Assembly: GCA_023376005.1 (NCBI GenBank)
Contig: CM042181.1
Coordinates: 16,950,660 to 17,014,659, forward strand
Length of the DNA stretch: 64,000 bases
Source: Doryteuthis pealeii
Lineage: Eukaryota; Mollusca; Cephalopoda; Myopsida; Loliginidae
Reading direction: 5' to 3'
The position numbers and the translations under genes are program-made. Shown here one piece after another: positions 31,295-43,700 of this stretch. Position 1 is the stretch's first letter, and the number at the start of each line of letters is the position of its first letter. The notes below the pieces were generated by a model. That model searched no databases. It saw nothing but the letters and a program-made list of their open reading frames with translations, and was not told the DNA's origin.

Positions 31295-31404
31295 CCTTGG
31301 TTGATTGGGTTTTATGACATGTCAACCCATATTGGGTTATTTTATGCCGAAGACGTTTTTGTTTTATTCATTCCTGATGGGTATTCAGTTTCTTTTTAAA
31401 CTCA
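31295..31404 (-). repeat. SINE-A 3' part
   Basis: Plus strand TTGATTGGGTTTTATGAC, ATTGGGTTATTTTATGCCG and TTCATTCCTGATGGGTATTC. Confidence 0.75.
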
Positions 31405-32950
31405 ACTACACTAGCAAAAAAAAAAAAAAAAAAAAAAAAACCTCCGGGCAGTGTAAAAAAAATAAATTTTTGAAAAGATTTCCTGAGGTGGGTGGGAAAA
31501 TTAAATAAATAAGACATTTCATATTTCTAAAAAAAATAATTTCTTACTTAAAAAGCATCATACTACACTAGCAAAAATAAAGAATAAATAAAAAAACACC
31601 ATCCGGGCAGTGTAAAAATTAATTTTTGAAAGATATTGCTGAGGTGGGTGGGAAAATTAAATAAATAAGACATTTATATTTCTAAAAAAATAATTTCTTA
31701 CTTAAAAAGCATCATACTACACACTAGCAAAATAAAAATAAAATAAAAAACACCCTCCGGGCAGTGTAAAAATACATTTTTGAAAGATTTGCTTGAGGTG
31801 GGTAGGAAAATTAATAAATAAGACATTTAATATTTCTAAAAAAAATAATTTTCTTACTTAAAAAGCATCATACTACACTAGCAAAAATAAAAATAAAATA
31901 AAAACACCCTCCGGGCAGTGTAAAAATACATTTTTGAAAGATATTGCTTGAGGTGGGTAGGAAAATTAAATAAATAAGACATTTCATATTTCTAAAAATA
32001 ATAATTTCTTACTTAAAAGCATCATACTACACTAGCAAAAATAAAAAATAAAATAAAAAAACACTCTCCGGGCAGTGTAAAAAAATTTTTGAAAAGATTT
32101 TGCTTGAGGTGGGTGGAAAATTAAATAAAAAGGCATTTCATATTTCTAAAAAAAATAATTTACTTAAAAGCATCATACTATTACTATACTAGCAAAAAAA
32201 AAAAAAAAAAAAAAAAACCCTCCGGGCAGTGTAAAAATAAATTTTTGAAAGATATTTCAATGAGGTGGGTAGGAAAATTAATAAATAAGATTTAATATTC
32301 TAAAAAAAATAATTTCTTACTTAAAAAGCATCATACTTACACTAGCAAAAAAGAATAAATAAAAAAAAACCCTCCAGACAGTGTAAATATTAATTTTTGA
32401 AAGATATTTCATGAGGTGGGTGGGAAAATTAAATAAATAAGACATTTAATATTCTAAAAAAAATGATTTACTTAAAAAAGCATCATACTACACTAGCAAA
32501 AAATAAAAAATAAATAAAAAACACCCTCCGGGCAGTGTAAAATACATTTTTGAAAGATATTGCTTGAGGGGTGGGGAAAATTAAATAATAAGACATTTAA
32601 TATTTCTAAAAAAAATGATTTACTTAAAAAGCATCATACTACACTAGCAAAAATAAAAATAAAATAAAAACACCCTCCGGGCAGTGTAAAAATACATTTT
32701 TGAAAGATATTTCATGAGGTGGTGGGGAAAATTAATAAATAAGACATTAATATTTCTAAAAATAATAATTTCTTACTTAAAAAGCATCATACTACACTAG
32801 CAAAAATAAAAAATAAAATAAAAAACACCCTCCGGGCAGTGTAAAAGTACATTTTTGAAAGATATTGCTTGAGGTGGGTAGGAAAATTAAATAAATAAGA
32901 CATTTAATATTTCTAAAAAAAAATGATTTACTTAAAAAGCATCATATTCA
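31405..32950 (+). repeat. 155-bp satellite, ten copies
   Basis: CACTAGCAAAA starts at about 31405, 31562, 31718, 31871, 32026, 32183, 32338, 32492, 32640 and 32796. Unit also has CCTCCGGGCAGTGTAAAAA, TTTTTGAAAGATATTGCTTG, AGGTGGGTAGGAAAATTAAA and CTTACTTAAAAAGCATCATA. Copies differ by many short A/T indels, so it is older than the 65-bp array. The unit is homologous to the inner arms of the element at 61.6-63.2 kb. Confidence 0.9.
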
Positions 32951-33284
32951 CTTCACTAAGTTTCCAGTTTTGTTTTACAACAGTAAGGACCTCCTAAATG
33001 AACAAAACATGTTTCTGCGCATAATTTCTAATTATTCAGAATCTTATGTTTAGAGAAAAAATTTTCAATTAAACGAGTAAAATATATTTTGTTCGGATTT
33101 CCTAAAATTGAATAAGTAAAAAAATATTTCCCTTAATACATTTTAGGAAAAAAACTATTTTAAACATAAATTCATCTAAAGGAGAATAAGTATCGAAATT
33201 TTATTGAAAAGTTGATAATTGATTTTTAATAATTTTCATGTAGTAATGAAACCAACTATAAATTAAATACTCATTGATAAACTT
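32951..33284. other. Unassigned AT-rich sequence
   Basis: Nothing recognised. Confidence 0.4.
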
Positions 33285-33955
33285 AATTTTTTCTATTAAC
33301 CCATAGATGGGACCCTAACAGGCACTACCATCTGGGTCAGAGTGAACCTGGGAGTAAGGTTTGGTTTGGTTTGGTTTGGTTTGTTTTACGACATATCAAC
33401 TCGTGGGTCATTTAATGCCGACAAAGTTGTGAAATAAATTAATTCTTAATGCATAATACAATTATTACTCATGTTTTCTATTTAACCCATAGATGGGACC
33501 CTAACAGGTACTACCACTCCGGGTCAGAGTGGATCAGGGAGCAATGGTGATGAAGGGGTGCTCCACATTCTCCAAACCTCCAAAACTGGAACCTCACCAT
33601 CAGATAGAGTTTAATGTCATTCCCAGGACATGAAGACCCTCAGTTACCGCCTTCTAGCACCCATATGATAAAAAGGGGTTGGGGCTTGTCATAAGGGCAA
33701 TAGGGAAAATCATGTAGGTGCTAGGGCTTGACGTGACCATCTGATTGATCCGAGGGGGCCTCTCCGACCGCCCGTCTAGCCCAAGATAGGGCCAAAGTGG
33801 AGTATTGCAAGTCATGAACTGCTCATCCACCTGGGTTCTATCCTTAAGCATCACGGGTCATCACCCACGGCCAACAGGTAGCCCCATTAAGGGAGTCTTA
33901 CCCCTCTGCAGAGGTGCAGTCGGTGCATTCTAACACCCCCTCCGACAGGGCGGTG
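33285..33955 (-). repeat. SINE-A copies, including a long form
   Basis: A partial middle (33300-33350) is followed by a (GGTTT)n tail and a long copy with 3' tail, GGGACCCTAACAGGTACTAC, head AACTGGAACCTCACCATCAG and the 5' extension (TCTGCAGAGGTGCAGTCGG), nearly collinear with 29440-30035. Confidence 0.75.
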
Positions 33956-34260
33956 GGAGTAATTGTGATGAATGGATATTCCACATTCTTATAAAGAAAT
34001 GGTTAAATCTATAGAGTATGCCACAAAGTGACAAGGGTGTGAGGGTGGGGGGATAAGCAATCAAAGGTTGAATAAATGTAAATCTTTAAATGTAATCTGT
34101 GCTTAATCATTATTATAATACAGGACAACCTTGGTAGATATTTACTGATCTTAGCTTAATCAGGTACAAGGCCACTATATTAGAGCACCCAGCGAGCATG
34201 AAACTCACTTGAAAAATAGCAAGACTGGCTTCTTAAATTGCGTCTAGTGGTGAAGTTACA
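33956..34260. repeat. Segmental repeat J, copy 2
   Basis: GGTTAAATCTATAGAGTATG, TCAAAGGTTGAATAAATG and ATACAGGACAACCTTGGTAG, then ATCTTAGCTTAATCAGGTAC and CACTTGAAAAATAGCAAGAC, also at 37260-37350. Confidence 0.6.
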
Positions 34261-35214
34261 ATTCTGGAACTCTAGGGATTACATCTAGTATGAAAAAGAA
34301 AAGAAAATAGAGGGGGGAAAATAAATTCGACTTGTTGAAGAGAGGGGTGTTGCTGTCACTGTTTTTAGGCTGATTCCAGCAGTAAACAAATTTTGCCTTG
34401 TCATTGGCATCATGTCCAGTTTTAGGCCTCCCCTTCCCACTTCCTCCTCCGACCCCAAACAAAGTACCCCATGACCCTGATCACCCTCCTGGCAAAAATG
34501 GTTACCTTATAAAAAATAGTTCTTGGGGTTTTAATAACCCCTATTATATGTGTAAGTGCATTTTCTGAGATTGTTTGGAGTGCTTATTTTGCCTTTGTGT
34601 TTTATGATGAGTAATTCACTGCTGTTTGTGCAGTGAAATAGAAAAGGGTTAAAAATAAAGATAAAGTCTTGGACTGAGTAGGAATTTTTGGTATTGTCAA
34701 GTCTAAAAGAGTGCTGGCAAAAATCTTTCTTTCCGTTGAGATGGTCATTTGAGCAAGTCAAGTTTTTGAGGCCCGATTGTGAGCAACTTTGGCGGTATTT
34801 TTGAAACCGCAATTCTTAGAACCACTAAGATATTGGTCCTTTAATGTGCAAGTCCTGAGTGCCAGCAAAGGTATTAAGTCCTCCATTCTCTTCTCTGAAA
34901 CTGCATTATTTACATGTTGTTATTTTGTTTTAATTTGTAATTTCTCAAAATGAGAAATATCCTTTTCCCCTGTTAAATTATTGTTTGTGCTTTTTTGTGG
35001 CATTTGAGTTCTAAATACCCCAAACCCCCTTCATATGTGTAATTTGTAATTCATAGTTTTTGCTTTAAATGTTTTTATAGTTGGAATTTTCTGTGTAATA
35101 TTTGTCTATTTTATTGTATTTGTATTTTATTGTATTTTGTGTGATATTGTGACTTATACGAATTTTCGTTTAATTCACAGTTTTCACGGCATTCACTGTA
35201 TGAAAAAATAAAGA
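34261..35214. other. Unassigned sequence, possible LTR or promoter region
   Basis: No gene. It ends in AAAAAATAAAGAATTATTTTT (35202 onward) followed by a GT-rich stretch, so it could be an LTR whose R region starts near 35200. No matching second copy or direct flanks were found. Confidence 0.3.
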
Positions 35215-35722
35215 ATTATTTTTGAACTACGGTGTTGTCTGTACGTCCTTGAGCGCACGGTGCGAAGCAACTTCTTTGTAAAGACACGGAAAGCCAAATT
35301 GTTGTCAGCAAAATTGTGGGACTGTCACTAACAGGGGGGGGGGGTCAACAATGTCGTTCGACATCATAAAATCTACAGCACAAAAATCCGTCGTCGTCGT
35401 ACAATCACCAACTCAAATATCATCAGCAGCTGAAAAATCGCAACTCCTTGCTGTCGTCACCCCACCTCTACTTATACAAGATTTTCTTTCAACATCCGGG
35501 TGTCTGCACCCACGCACGAGATTCCCGAGCCAATCCTGGCTGCTGGAATCCTCGTAGCCGTCATCCGGCACTGGGCCGCTTACATCCGGACAGTAGTATT
35601 TGAATTCAGTGCCAATGTGTCACCCGTTCGCATTCTGAAGGACGCGGTTCGATTCCACATGCCAGGCAAAGCCTAGCCCCGCTTCCTCGAGAATATGGCG
35701 GGGCCACTCACCTCTTGTTCTC
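35215..35722 (+). repeat. Retroelement-like repeat with a short ORF, copy 1
   Basis: Shares about 350 bp with 49540-49910: ACCAACTCAAATATCATC/ACCAACTCAAACATCTCC, AGCAGCTGAAAA, CTGTCGTCACCCCAC, TTTTCTTTCAACATCCGGGT and GTCTGCACC. The frame 35351-35557 (68 aa) has no recognisable domain. The position after an AATAAA-containing region suggests the start of an LTR element's first ORF; this is inference. Confidence 0.45.
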
Positions 35723-36424
35723 TGTCACAGTACCCCTTCATCACTGTTAGACGCAGACCCAGAATGGAAGTACCTGTTAGGGTCCCGTTTATGGGTTAAA
35801 TATAAAAGATTATTAGAAAGAAATGGTTGTCTATAGAGTATGCCACAAGTGTGTCAGAGGGGGGAGGGTTGCATTCAAAAGCTGAATAAGCAAACCTTGG
35901 TAGATATTGACGAAGATGAACTTGTTGTAATGATACCAACTATGAATTAAATACTCATTGATAAACTTAATTTCTGAAATGATTTTTGAAACTCAATTTT
36001 TTCTATTTATCCCATAGATGGGACCCTAACAGATACTACCACTCTGGGTCAGAGTGGACCTAGAAGTAAAGGTGATGAAGGGATACTCCACATTCTTGAA
36101 ATGGTTAAGTCTAAAGAGTATGCCACAAAGTGACAAGTGTAGTGGGTGGGGATGGGGGTTGGTGGGTAGCATTCAAAGTTTGAATAAACAAACTCGTTAA
36201 ATGCAGTGATCAATTGCATCTGTGCAACACAAGACGCTTAATCATTATTATAAAACAGGACAACCTTGGTAGATATTGACTAAGATTGACTTGCTTGGTT
36301 TGGTTGGGTTTTATGACATGTCAACCTGTTGGGTTATTTTATGACAAAAACACAATTGCATCTTGGTTACAATTTATGAGTAGTCATAAAGTGTGAACGT
36401 GCATGTAGTTACAATTTGAAATAG
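35723..36424. repeat. Mosaic of SINE-A pieces and segmental repeat J
   Basis: SINE-A plus-oriented at 35755-35815 (GAAGTACCTGTTAGGGTCCC), minus-oriented at 35990-36080 (CCCATAGATGGGACCCTAAC), repeat J at 36095-36290 and a SINE-A tail at 36295-36345. Confidence 0.65.
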
Positions 36425-37028
36425 GGCCATTAGATTAAATAACAGTTAGATTAAATAACTGTTAAATTAAATAACAGTTAGATTAAATAACAATTAAAAA
36501 AATAACTGTTAGATTAAAAATAACAGATTAAATAACAATTAAAAAAATAACTGTTAGATTAAAAATAACTGTTAGATTAAATAACAGTTAAAAAATAACT
36601 GTTAGATTAAAAATAACAGTTAGATTAAATAACAATTAAAAAATAACTGTTAGATTAAATAACAGTTAAAAAATAACTGTTAGATTAAAAAATAACAGAT
36701 TAAATAACAGTTAAAAAATAACTGTTAGATTAAAAATAACAGTTAGATTAAATAACATTAAAAAAAAACTGTTAGATTAAATAACAGTTAAAAAATAACT
36801 GTTAGATTAAAATAACAGATTAAATAACAGTTAAAAAATAACTGTTAGATTAAATAACAGTTTAAAAAATAACTGTTAGATTAAAAATAACAGATTAAAA
36901 TAACAGATTAAATAACAATTAAAAAATAACTGTTAGATTAAATAACAATTAAAAAAATAACTGTTAGATTAAATAACAGTTAAAAAATAACTGTTAGATT
37001 AAAAATAACATTAGATTAAAAATAACAG
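36425..37028. repeat. Self-complementary roughly 30-bp tandem array
   Basis: Units alternate AACTGTTAGATTAAATAACA-GTT and AAAAAAT. AACTGTT and AACAGTT are inverted repeats around AGATTAAAT, so each unit can form a hairpin. About 20 units, with many one-base indels and some lacking GTTA. Confidence 0.85.
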
Positions 37029-37860
37029 GGCCCCATTGAAAATTACACTCTGACAGTTAATAACCTTTGACCCCTTAAAAAAGCATCATTACAGACACAC
37101 GAGAATAAGTTAAGTTTAGTTTAGACCCAGAATGGAAGTACCTGTTTGGGTCCCATCTATGGGTTAAATATAAAAGATTAGGAAAAAAAAATGGTTAAGT
37201 CTGTGCAACACGAGATGCTTAATCATTATTATAAAACAGGACAACCTTGGTAGATATTTACTGATCTTAACTTAATCTGGTACAAGGCCACTATATTAGG
37301 GCACCCAGTGAGCATGAAACTCACTTGAAAAATAGCAAGACTGGCTTCTTAAATTGTGTCTAGTGGGGAAGTTCCAATTCTGGAACTCTAGGGAGTACCC
37401 CTTCATCACTGTTAGACACTGACCCAGAATGGAAGTACCTGTTAGGGTCCCATCTATGGGTGAAATGGTTAAGTCTATAGAGTATACCACAAAGCGCCAA
37501 GTATGGGGGTGGGGTAACATTCAAAGGTTGAATAAACAAACTCTTTAAATGCAATCTGTGCAACATGAGACGCTTAATCATTATTATACAACAGGGCAAC
37601 TTTGGTAGATATTGACTAAGATTAACTTGGTTGGTTGGGTTTTACAACATGTCAACCTATTGGGTTATTTTATGTTGGAGACACAATTTATGAGCAGTCA
37701 TAAACTGTGAATGTATCTGTAGTTAGAATTTGAATTAGGGCCATTAGATTAAAAATAACGGGGCCCCATTGAAAATTACACTGTGATGGTTAATAACCAT
37801 TTGACCACTTAAAAACGCACCATTACAGATGCGTGAGAATAAGTTAGTTTAGTTATCAGA
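37029..37860. repeat. Mosaic of SINE-A and repeat J, second block
   Basis: GGGCCCCATTGAAAATTACA occurs at 37028 and 37761. SINE-A plus at 37125-37165 and 37420-37460, repeat J at 37195-37290 and 37465-37625, SINE-A tail at 37628-37680. Looks like a locally duplicated 600-bp segment. Confidence 0.6.
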
Positions 37861-38164
37861 TGCAGCCCGGCTTTCAAGGAGCATAGACATATTGTCAGCT
37901 CCTGGGGTCCATCTCTCCCTGCAGCGGAATCATGGGCTAAAAAATGAAACTTGATCAGAAACACAAAGTCTTGTTATTAATTGAATGTTAAGACAATGAC
38001 CAGTCAAGCCCAGCCCTGTAAGAAGAATTAACAAAGAAAATCAACACCCAGCCGAAAGCCCCTAGATCAGCCCAGACAAGATGGCGGCCAGATGAGTTAG
38101 ATGAAGAAATAGAACCAGTAGAAGCAGCAGAATAAAAGTAAGAACTATCATCACTATCATCCCT
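37861..38164 (+). repeat. Possible diverged LTR of the L1-LTR kind
   Basis: AAACACAAAGTCTTGTTATT, AGACAATGACCAG and AGCAGAATAAAAGTAAG resemble the R/U5 order of L1-LTR (AAATCGAAGTCTTGTGTTAT). No matched ends. Confidence 0.3.
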
Positions 38165-38565
38165 ATCATCTAAAACGTCTCTCTCTCACTCTCCTCCTTC
38201 TCTCTCTCACTCTCCTCCTTCTCTCTCCTCCTTCTCCCTCTCTCTCTCTCTCCTCTTTCTCTCTTTTTTCTCTCTCTCTCTCCTTTTCTCTCTCTCTATT
38301 ATACACCTGAGATGAGTCTCCCTGTTTATACACCAGAGATAACCATTACACCATGAGCGCTTCCACAAAACTTAGAGAGAGAGAGAGAGAGAAAGAGGAG
38401 GAGAGATGAGGAGGAGGAGGAGAGAGAGAAAAGGAGGAGATTGAGGAGAGATGAGCAGAGAGAGAGATGAGCAGAGAGAGAGAGAGATGAGCAGAGAGAG
38501 AGAGAGAGAAAAGGAGGAGAGAGAGAGAAGGAGGAGAGAGAAAGAAAAGAAACCTCTCCCCTCTC
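38165..38565. repeat. Polypyrimidine tract facing polypurine tract
   Basis: 38175-38300 is almost pure C/T; 38370-38560 is almost pure G/A. The halves are near complements (CTCTCC against GGAGAG) around a 70-bp spacer, so the region can fold into a long hairpin or form triplex DNA. Confidence 0.85.
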
Positions 38566-38799
38566 TCGTTTAACAAAACTAATGAACAAACAGCCATTGA
38601 TCTTGCAAATCAATACAGGGAATTTTTTTTAGCAATTCTCCCCCCTCTATTCCTGCCCTGCGTTCACAACAGAGGAGTAAGAGCTCCCCCCAAGAGGGAT
38701 GTCCTGGATACGATACTGCATCCATTAGTCATGAGACTCCAGTACTGAAGCTCGGGGGAGAGTGGAGTGCTGCTTCATATCCATTACTCCCAGATCCAC
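38566..38799. other. Unassigned sequence
   Basis: Nothing recognised. Confidence 0.35.
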
Positions 38800-38992
38800 T
38801 GTAACTCAGAGTAGTAGTACCTATTATGATTCCATCTTTGGGTAAAATAAATCTCTTTGAAGATTACGGTAAAGTGAGGAGCTGATGGTAGGTGCGTCGC
38901 TCCACCTCAGATGCTAAAATAATCTCTTTGGTCTAGCGCTAGTGAAAAAGGAATAGACTCCTTCGCTGCCTGGCTGATACTGACATTAGGCC
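38800..38992 (+). repeat. SINE-A fragment followed by SINE-D 3' part
   Basis: CTCAGAGTAGTAGTACC and CATCTTTGGGTAAA (SINE-A, diverged), then GGTAAAGTGAGGAGCTGATG, CCACCTCAGATGC and TCTAGCGCTAGTGAAAAAGG (SINE-D). Confidence 0.6.
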
Positions 38993-39149
38993 GCCCCGTC
39001 GACTTTACTACTTTTTAGATAGGAATACTTCAAACAGCCAAAAACAGAAAATACAATTTTTTTTCGGAGGTTAAAATTTACTTGTTTGTTTCGCAAAATC
39101 AAAGAGGATAATCTTTATCAATATTCTTGAAATTGTACACTTAATTAGA

Positions 39150-39597
39150 CGACACTGTAGTGAGTCGGAAGTTATCACTCTGAAAGCAAAAATAAAATGT
39201 GTATTGATACAAAAATTACAATAATCAAGAATACTGAGCAAAGTCCTGCAGAAATGCTTTTTTAAATGTTCATGTAATAAGATAAATAGAGTTGTTGAGT
39301 TGTCTCAAACTGAGAAAGAGTTTTGTGTTCAAAATCAAATCAGCAGTAAGGTTATTTAGAGAGAGAGAAAGATATAGTTTGTAGTACCTTCAGCAATAGG
39401 CAAAATCTTAAAATGAGAGACATGGACTCATTCAGGCCGGCCTGATCTTTCTGAATTGTTCTTCGAAAAGCCTGTTATTTATAGCTTCTGCATAGACTCA
39501 AAAAAGGGTATTTTTGATGAACTTCTTTTATTTTATTTTTGCTTTCAGAGCGATAACTTCCGGTTCACTACAACACCTTAAACTACATCATGTAGGT
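39150..39597. repeat. Inverted-repeat element, about 445 bp
   Basis: Left TGTAGTGAGTCGGAAGTTAT-CACTCTGAAAGC; right GCTTTCAGAGCGATAACTTC-CGGTTCACTACA is its complement with few changes. The interior is AT-rich and non-coding. ACAC lies next to both ends, but the duplication is not convincing. Confidence 0.65.
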
Positions 39598-40744
39598 TTT
39601 TTTTTTTCTTCTTCGTCCTTTGGAAGCGAAACCACTACCAACGAAAGTTGACACAGGTTCCTTCAAAAAGTTTAAGCTGAACAAAAAAGAAAAAAAAAGA
39701 AAGAAAAAAAAGAGCACTATATCCTTAATAGAAGATATTCTCAGAATTATTTTGATATCTAATATGTGATATTTACATGATGGTTAACCATCAGGATTTT
39801 TTGTCAAACATTCAATTTTGGAAGAAAAAAAACGAACTTACAATATAGTATTAAAACGTTAACAAAACACAATCACACACCGGATGGAGAGGCTTTGTTT
39901 AAAAAAAATTGATGTAAATAAGTATTCTATTTCTTGTACGTAATACAACATATCAAGTATTTAAAAATGTATTTTTAAGTTCAAAGCTATGTTATTTATT
40001 TTAATAAATACTATATATGCGTGTACATGTATTAAAATGAAAATGTTGAATAATCTTGTGGTAAACCTCTTTTTTAAATGTTGATATCCATAACTGTTAA
40101 GTATCTGGCCGCCATCCTTGGCCAGTTGTAAAGAACTTAAAGTAAATAAGTAAGTCCTGAGTTATAGAATCTTTTGGTAAGTGAATAAGTCCTGAGTTAT
40201 AATCCTATGTTCCGTCGTCCACGAAGATCCAAGTAGTTATGATTAGGTATGACCAGAACAGCCAGTATAAATAACAATATCAGCAGCAGAGTACTGCCAG
40301 TGGTTGGCCAATAGGTTGGTCACATGGTTATCGGCGAGTCTATAAGTAGAAGTGGGCTTTTCTCATACGCCTTATATTACAAAAACTCTTATTCTCTAAA
40401 TAATGGGTTACAACATAGAGATGTATACAATTTGAGTGCAGAATCAGAAAGAACATGTCATTTTAGTTATGAATTCCAAGTTTTATCAAAATTATTCCAG
40501 AAATAAAGAAATGGTAAAGAAATTACTGATTTTCTTGTTTTGAATTGGTCCGTGATTTGACATATTCTTTAACAAAATCATGTCCCCTTTTGTACACCCA
40601 AATTTTGGGGCTTTAAATTCTCATAACTTTTGAACCTCTGGAGATATGTGCGTAATTCAAACAGTTCTGAACTCCATTTACAAAGCTCTATATAACTAAT
40701 GTGATTAAATAACAATAAACTCAAATAAAAAAATCAACAGGGAA
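39598..40744. other. Unassigned sequence before the satellite
   Basis: No convincing gene. 40095-40330 includes short direct repeats (TAAGTCCTGAGTTATA twice, 40151 and 40187), a CCAATAGG and a TATAAGTAG that resemble promoter words, and an AATAAA at 40502. Could be an LTR remnant; termini and flanks do not confirm it. Confidence 0.35.
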
Positions 40745-43700
40745 TTCTAATAATACTAGTTAAAATTATTAATTATAATGATTGACAAAGCAAGTAGAAT
40801 TAGGAAGATGAAGGATAATACTAGTCAAAATTATTAATAATAATGATTGACAAAGAAAGTAGAATTAGAAAGATGAAGGATAATACTAGTCAAAATTATT
40901 AATAATAATGATTGACAAAGAAAGTAGAATTAGAAAGATGAAGGATAATACTAGTCAAAATTATTAATAATAATGATTGACAAAAAAGTAGAATTAGGAA
41001 GATGAAGGATAATACTAGTCAAAATTATTAATAATAATGATTGACAAAGCAATTAGAATTAAGAAGATGAAGGATAATACTAGTCAAAATTATTAATAAT
41101 AATGATTGACAAAGAAAGTAGAATTAGGAAGATGAAGGATAATACTAGTCAAAATTATTAATAATAATGATTGACAAAGAAAGTAGAATTAGGAAGATGA
41201 AGGATAATACTAGTCAAAATTATTAATTAATGATTGACAAAGCAAGTAGAATTAGGAAGATGAAGGATAATACTAGTCAAAATTATTAATAATAATGATT
41301 GACAAAGAAAGTAGAATTAGGAAGATGAAGGATAATACTAGTCAAAATTATTAATAATAATGATTGACAAAGAAGTAGAATTAGGAAGATGAAGGATAAT
41401 ACTAGTCAAAATTATTAATAATAATGATTGACAAAGCAAGTAGAATTAGGAAGATGAAGGATAATACTAGTCAAAATTATTAATAATGATTGACAAAGAA
41501 AGTAGAATTAGGAAGATGAAGGATAATACTAGTCAAAATTATTAATAATAATGATTGACAAAGAAAGTAGAATTAGAAAGATGAAGGATAATACTAGTCA
41601 AAATTATTAATAATAATGATTGACAAAGCAAGTAGAATTAGGAAGATGAAGGATAATACTAGTCAAAATTATTAATAATAATGATTGACAAAGAAAGTAG
41701 AATTAGGAAGATGAAGGATAATACTAGTCAAAATTATTAATAATAATGATTGACAAAGAAAGTAGAATTAGAAAGATGAAGGATAATACTAGTCAAAATT
41801 ATTAATAATAATGATTGACAAAGCAATTAGAATTAGGAAGATGAAGGATAATACTAGTCAAAATTATTAATAATAATGATTGACAAAGAAAGTAGAATTA
41901 GGAAGATGAAGGATAATACTAGTCAAAATTATTAATAATAATGATTGACAAAGAAAGTAGAATTAGGAAGATGAAGGATAATACTAGTCAAAATTATTAA
42001 TAATAATGATTGACAAAGCAAGTAGAATTAGGAAGATGAAGGATAATACTAGTCAAAATTATTAATAATAATGATTGACAAAGAAAGTAGAATTAGGAAG
42101 ATGAAGGATAATACTAGTCAAAATTATTAATAATAATGATTGACAAAGAAAGTAGAATTAGGAAGATGAAGGATAATACTAGTCAAAATTATTAATAATA
42201 ATGATTGACAAAGAAAGTAGAATTAGAAGATGAAGGATAATACTAGTCAAAATTATTAATAATAATGATTGACAAAGAAGTAGAATTAGAAGATGAAGGA
42301 TAATACTAGTCAAAATTATTAATAATAATGATTGACAAAGCAATTAGAATTAAGAAGATGAAGGATAATACTAGTCAAAATTATTAATAATAATGATTGA
42401 CAAAGCAAGTAGAATTAGGAAGATGAAGGATAATACTAGTCAAAATTATTAATAATAATGATTGACAAAGAAAGTAGAATTAGGAAGATGAAGGATAATA
42501 CTAGTCAAAATTATTAATAATAATGATTGACAAAGCAAGTAGAATTAGGAAGATGAAGGATAATACTAGTCAAAATTATTAATAATAATGATTGACAAAG
42601 AAAGTAGAATTAGGAAGATGAAGGATAATACTAGTCAAAATTATTAATAATAATGATTGACAAAGAAAGTAGAATTAGGAAGATGAAGGATAATACTAGT
42701 CAAAATTATTAATAATAATGATTGACAAAAAAAGTAGAATTAGGAAGATGAAGGATAATACTAGTCAAAATTATTAATAATAATGATTGACAAAGCAAGT
42801 AGAATTAGGAAGATGAAGGATAATACTAGTCAAAATTATTAATAATAATGATTGACAAAGCAAGTAGAATTAGGAAGATGAAGGATAATACTAGTCAAAA
42901 TTATTAATAATAATGATTGACAAAGAAAGTAGAATTAGGAAGATGAAGGATAATACTAGTCAAAATTATTAATAATAATGATTGACAAAGCAAGTAGAAT
43001 TAGGAAGATGAAGGATAATACTAGTCAAAATTATTAATAATAATGATTGACAAAGCAAGTAGAATTAGGAAGATGAAGGATAATACTAGTCAAAATTATT
43101 AATAATAATGATTGACAAAGCAAGTAGAATTAGGAAGATGAAGGATAATACTAGTCAAAATTATTAATAATAATGATTGACAAAGCAAGTAGAATTAGGA
43201 AGATGAAGGATAATACTAGTCAAAATTATTAATAATAATGATTGACAAAGAAAGTAGAATTAGGAAGATGAAGGATAATACTAGTCAAAATTATTAATAA
43301 TAATGATTGACAAAGCAAGTAGAATTAGGAAGATGAAGGATAATACTAGTCAAAATTATTAATAATAATGATTGACAAAGCAAGTAGAATTAGGAAGATG
43401 AAGGATAATACTAGTCAAAATTATTAATAATAATGATTGACAAAGCAAGTAGAATTAGGAAGATGAAGGATAATACTAGTCAAAATTATTAATAATAATG
43501 ATTGACAAAGAAAGTAGAATTAGGAAGATGAAGGATAATACTAGTCAAAATTATTAATAATAATGATTGACAAAGCAAGTAGAATTAGGAAGATGAAGGA
43601 TAATACTAGTCAAAATTATTAATAATAATGATTGACAAAGCAAGTAGAATTAGGAAGATGAAGGATAATACTAGTCAAAATTATTAATAATAATGATTGA

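Noticed and set aside
35351..35557. 68-codon ORF as a host gene
   Set aside because: The region is repeated at 49.5 kb with broken frames, so it belongs to a repeat family.
40324..40506. 60-codon ORF with TATA-like and AATAAA-like words nearby
   Set aside because: No recognisable domain and no repeat or LTR ends that fit; short frames are expected by chance.
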